Source: Quillaja saponaria (Eukaryota; Streptophyta; Magnoliopsida; Fabales; Quillajaceae). Taken from it: a stretch of DNA of 64,000 nucleotides. Below are positions 62,030 to 64,000 of the stretch, one piece after another. Each line of letters starts with the position of its first letter. Position 1 is the first letter of the stretch. Location of the stretch: NCBI GenBank assembly GCA_029379385.1, contig CM055612.1, forward strand, positions 2,604,001-2,668,000, given 5' to 3'. The translations under genes and the position numbers were made by a program. The notes under the pieces were generated by a model. It was not told the origin of the DNA, did no database searches, and was given only the letters and a program-made list of their open reading frames with translations.

Positions 62030-64000
62030 TGTTTAGAAGATATTAGAGGCCTTGCTCCTTTCAACAGAGACTTCAATATTCTCAGTTGACTATCATTTTA
62101 CTCAAGCTCAACTTGAAAAGTAAAAAATAAATAGCAAAAAAGAAATTTCAGTTGTATAGGCTCGGATCAGGACCTAACTGTTTGCTCTTCGAACTTTTAG
62201 CAGATGACTTGTTAGAATTACAAATTATGTATATTTGGACGGCAAAGTGAGAATTTGATTGGTGAAGATGATTTCTTCTAATAGTGTTGAAGATTAGAGA
62301 AAAAGGTGTGATCTTTTGTATGAGTTTGGGGATTTTTTTTTAATTTTTTTAATTTCTTAATCTAATGACTTGAGGAGCTTCTTGCTGCATTGGTAGATCT
62401 TTTTGAGTAGCTTCAGTCCTGTAAGGAATGGCTGCATCTATTGATATAATAGAGCTTTATATTGCTCAATGGGTCATAGAAGGTTTGGAAATTGCTCAAA
62501 TGTGCTTAAGGCTTTGCTTGGTAGCTAATACGGTAGCAGTTTTCTTTCTCCATTTCCTCTGATCATAGAGGAGCTCAAATTCAATTTCCAAGCAGGCCCG
62601 TGAGTAATTGGCATAGACCATCTACCAGGCCTTTGATTTTTCTTGTAGAAACAGGCAAACAAAAAGAAAACACAATTATGCATAGGCCTTCAACACATTT
62701 CATCCTGCTCTGCCACATGCTCCACCATTCACAATGTGATGTTGCTTAGATACTTCATGCTAATTTAACAAATTGCTTCATGGCCCATTTCTAAATTAAA
62801 TTAAATTATACTTTTTTAAATAAAAGAAGAAAATAAACTTCCCCCTTAATAGTTAAATGTTTTATCTATATGAAATGATTGAAAGATAATGTGATTACAG
62901 TTCATTATCGAGGCTTGATAACATAGGTTTGAGACGAATTTAAATTTGTTATAATATATTTATATGTAAGTGTATGCATATATATATCTATATATCTATG
63001 TAAGAGATATAATATATTTCCTGTCTGTACTTGTAACAGTCTAGACTGGAATAGGAACCTTCACGCAGGAACTCAGGATCTTTGTTGGAGACAGCTGGTT
63101 TAGGAGTTCTTAAAAACAGTGGTCCATCTACCTTCCCCCCCCCAACCCATATTCGTGAGCTAAATTTCACGAATGGACCAAGAGCTTTCCCCCATGTGCT
63201 TCACTAATCACCATGAATGATTTTCTAGTGCTTGTAATAGAATTGTGGTTGTGGTAGAGACTCACTTCTTCGGCTATACTTACCAATTTTGGATCTTTGC
63301 AAAAGACATGACATCAAACAAAAAAGTGGCAGATTGATTTTGCAGGATAGTACATTTTTAGTGTAACTTAAACTTCAACTTGCCCTACCCTTTGATCCAT
63401 AATTATACCCTCCAAATCTGGGTAAAACCTGTAACTCAGACAACAGGAAGTTCTTAATCCCAATCCTAAGGAGATATGGAAGAAAGTTCGTTTATTAACT
63501 ACTTAAAATTGAACAAATCCCACATTTTCTTTCACTGGAAGTTGACAAAACTAGGTAATTAACATTCTCCCGTGATATAGTGACAAAGGGAAAAGGATAA
63601 TGAGTGCCGCTATTCTGCCATAAACTGTAACTAAACTAAAATCCTGTTTGATCTTTGAACTATAAATTTTCCTACAAAAGAATTTTGATTCAACAACAAA
63701 GAATTAAAAAAAAAAAACAATCTCACAAGTAGTGAAAGAGCATCGCCAGCTTGAATGTACCTCTGTCCAGTATGCAAGTCTTTCTTCATGTTCATGTGTA
63801 TCAATGTATTCTATTACAGGAAAGAATTGGATTAGGACCTTGGAGGGTGCGGGACCAGCAAGAAAAGGAGCAATCTGAGCCCTCCACAATGTCATCATGA
63901 CTGTCCCTGTGATACTCATTCAGTATCCACCCATGTTTTCCATGTATATCATCCACATATTTCTATTAAGTCTTGTGAGTTATATTTTACTCAACTTGCT
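62030..64000. other. bHLH 3' region and right end of window
   Basis: This holds the bHLH 3' untranslated region, then AT-rich DNA with a (TA)-rich stretch at 62950-63000 and a C9 run at about 63136-63144. A possible minus-strand exon lies at 63773-63897 (listed separately). Confidence 0.5.
63773..63897 (-). CDS. Possible internal exon of a gene leaving the window
   Basis: On the minus strand an acceptor-like ATCACAG precedes an open stretch. It reads TVMMTLWRAQIAPFLAGPAP, then SKVLIQFFPVIEYIDTHEHE, then ERLAYWTE, and ends at a donor-like GAGGTACAT. Codon choice looks normal, but I do not recognise the family and find no second exon with confidence. A chance frame is possible. Boundaries are approximate. 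Confidence 0.25.

Noticed and set aside
1..64000. CRISPR array, operon or phage-like system
   Set aside because: The window is plant nuclear DNA with intron-rich genes; no spaced direct-repeat array or prokaryotic gene cluster is present.

Overview
The window is nuclear DNA of a flowering plant. AT-rich intergenic sequence separates genes with many short GT-AG introns, and plant-only families (phytosulfokine, GRF, AINTEGUMENTA-type AP2) are present. The proteins look like those of a eudicot, probably a woody rosid. The species cannot be named from sequence alone.

Layout, left to right. 0-2.2 kb: no firm gene. 2.2-2.6 kb (-): phytosulfokine precursor. 4.2-4.6 kb (+): small conserved plant protein. 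7.34-7.41 kb (-): tRNA-Asp(GTC). 7.7-13.0 kb (+): 12-exon DUF2045/KIAA0930-type protein. 14.7-15.1 kb (+): intronless group S bZIP. 17.3-24.3 kb (+): 18-exon kinesin-7 (KIN-7N type). 24.8-25.4 kb: degenerate telomere-like array. 27.2-27.6 kb (-): small unknown protein. 30.6-34.0 kb (-): GRF1/GRF2-type growth-regulating factor with a miR396 site and a frameshift. 40.2-42.6 kb (+): plastid DUF3054 membrane protein. 44.0-45.8 kb: long-terminal-inverted-repeat element full of hairpins. 49.3-52.4 kb (+): AINTEGUMENTA with a 9-nt microexon. 59.9-62.0 kb (+): bHLH74-like gene carrying four single-base insertions. 62-64 kb: no firm gene, perhaps one exon of a minus-strand gene that leaves the window.

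The genes do not form an operon-like system. From memory, PSK, bZIP, GRF and ANT also lie side by side in Arabidopsis (around At4g37720-At4g37750, with a partial copy around At2g22840-At2g22860), so this looks like an old syntenic block. Several members act on cell proliferation and organ size: PSK peptide signalling, GRF under miR396, and ANT.

The observations most worth checking are: the five +1 insertions in two otherwise well-preserved transcription factor genes; a ~600-bp array with a 6-bp (CCCTAA) rather than 7-bp plant telomere period; and the uncharacterised inverted-repeat element. I found no convincing new multi-gene system.
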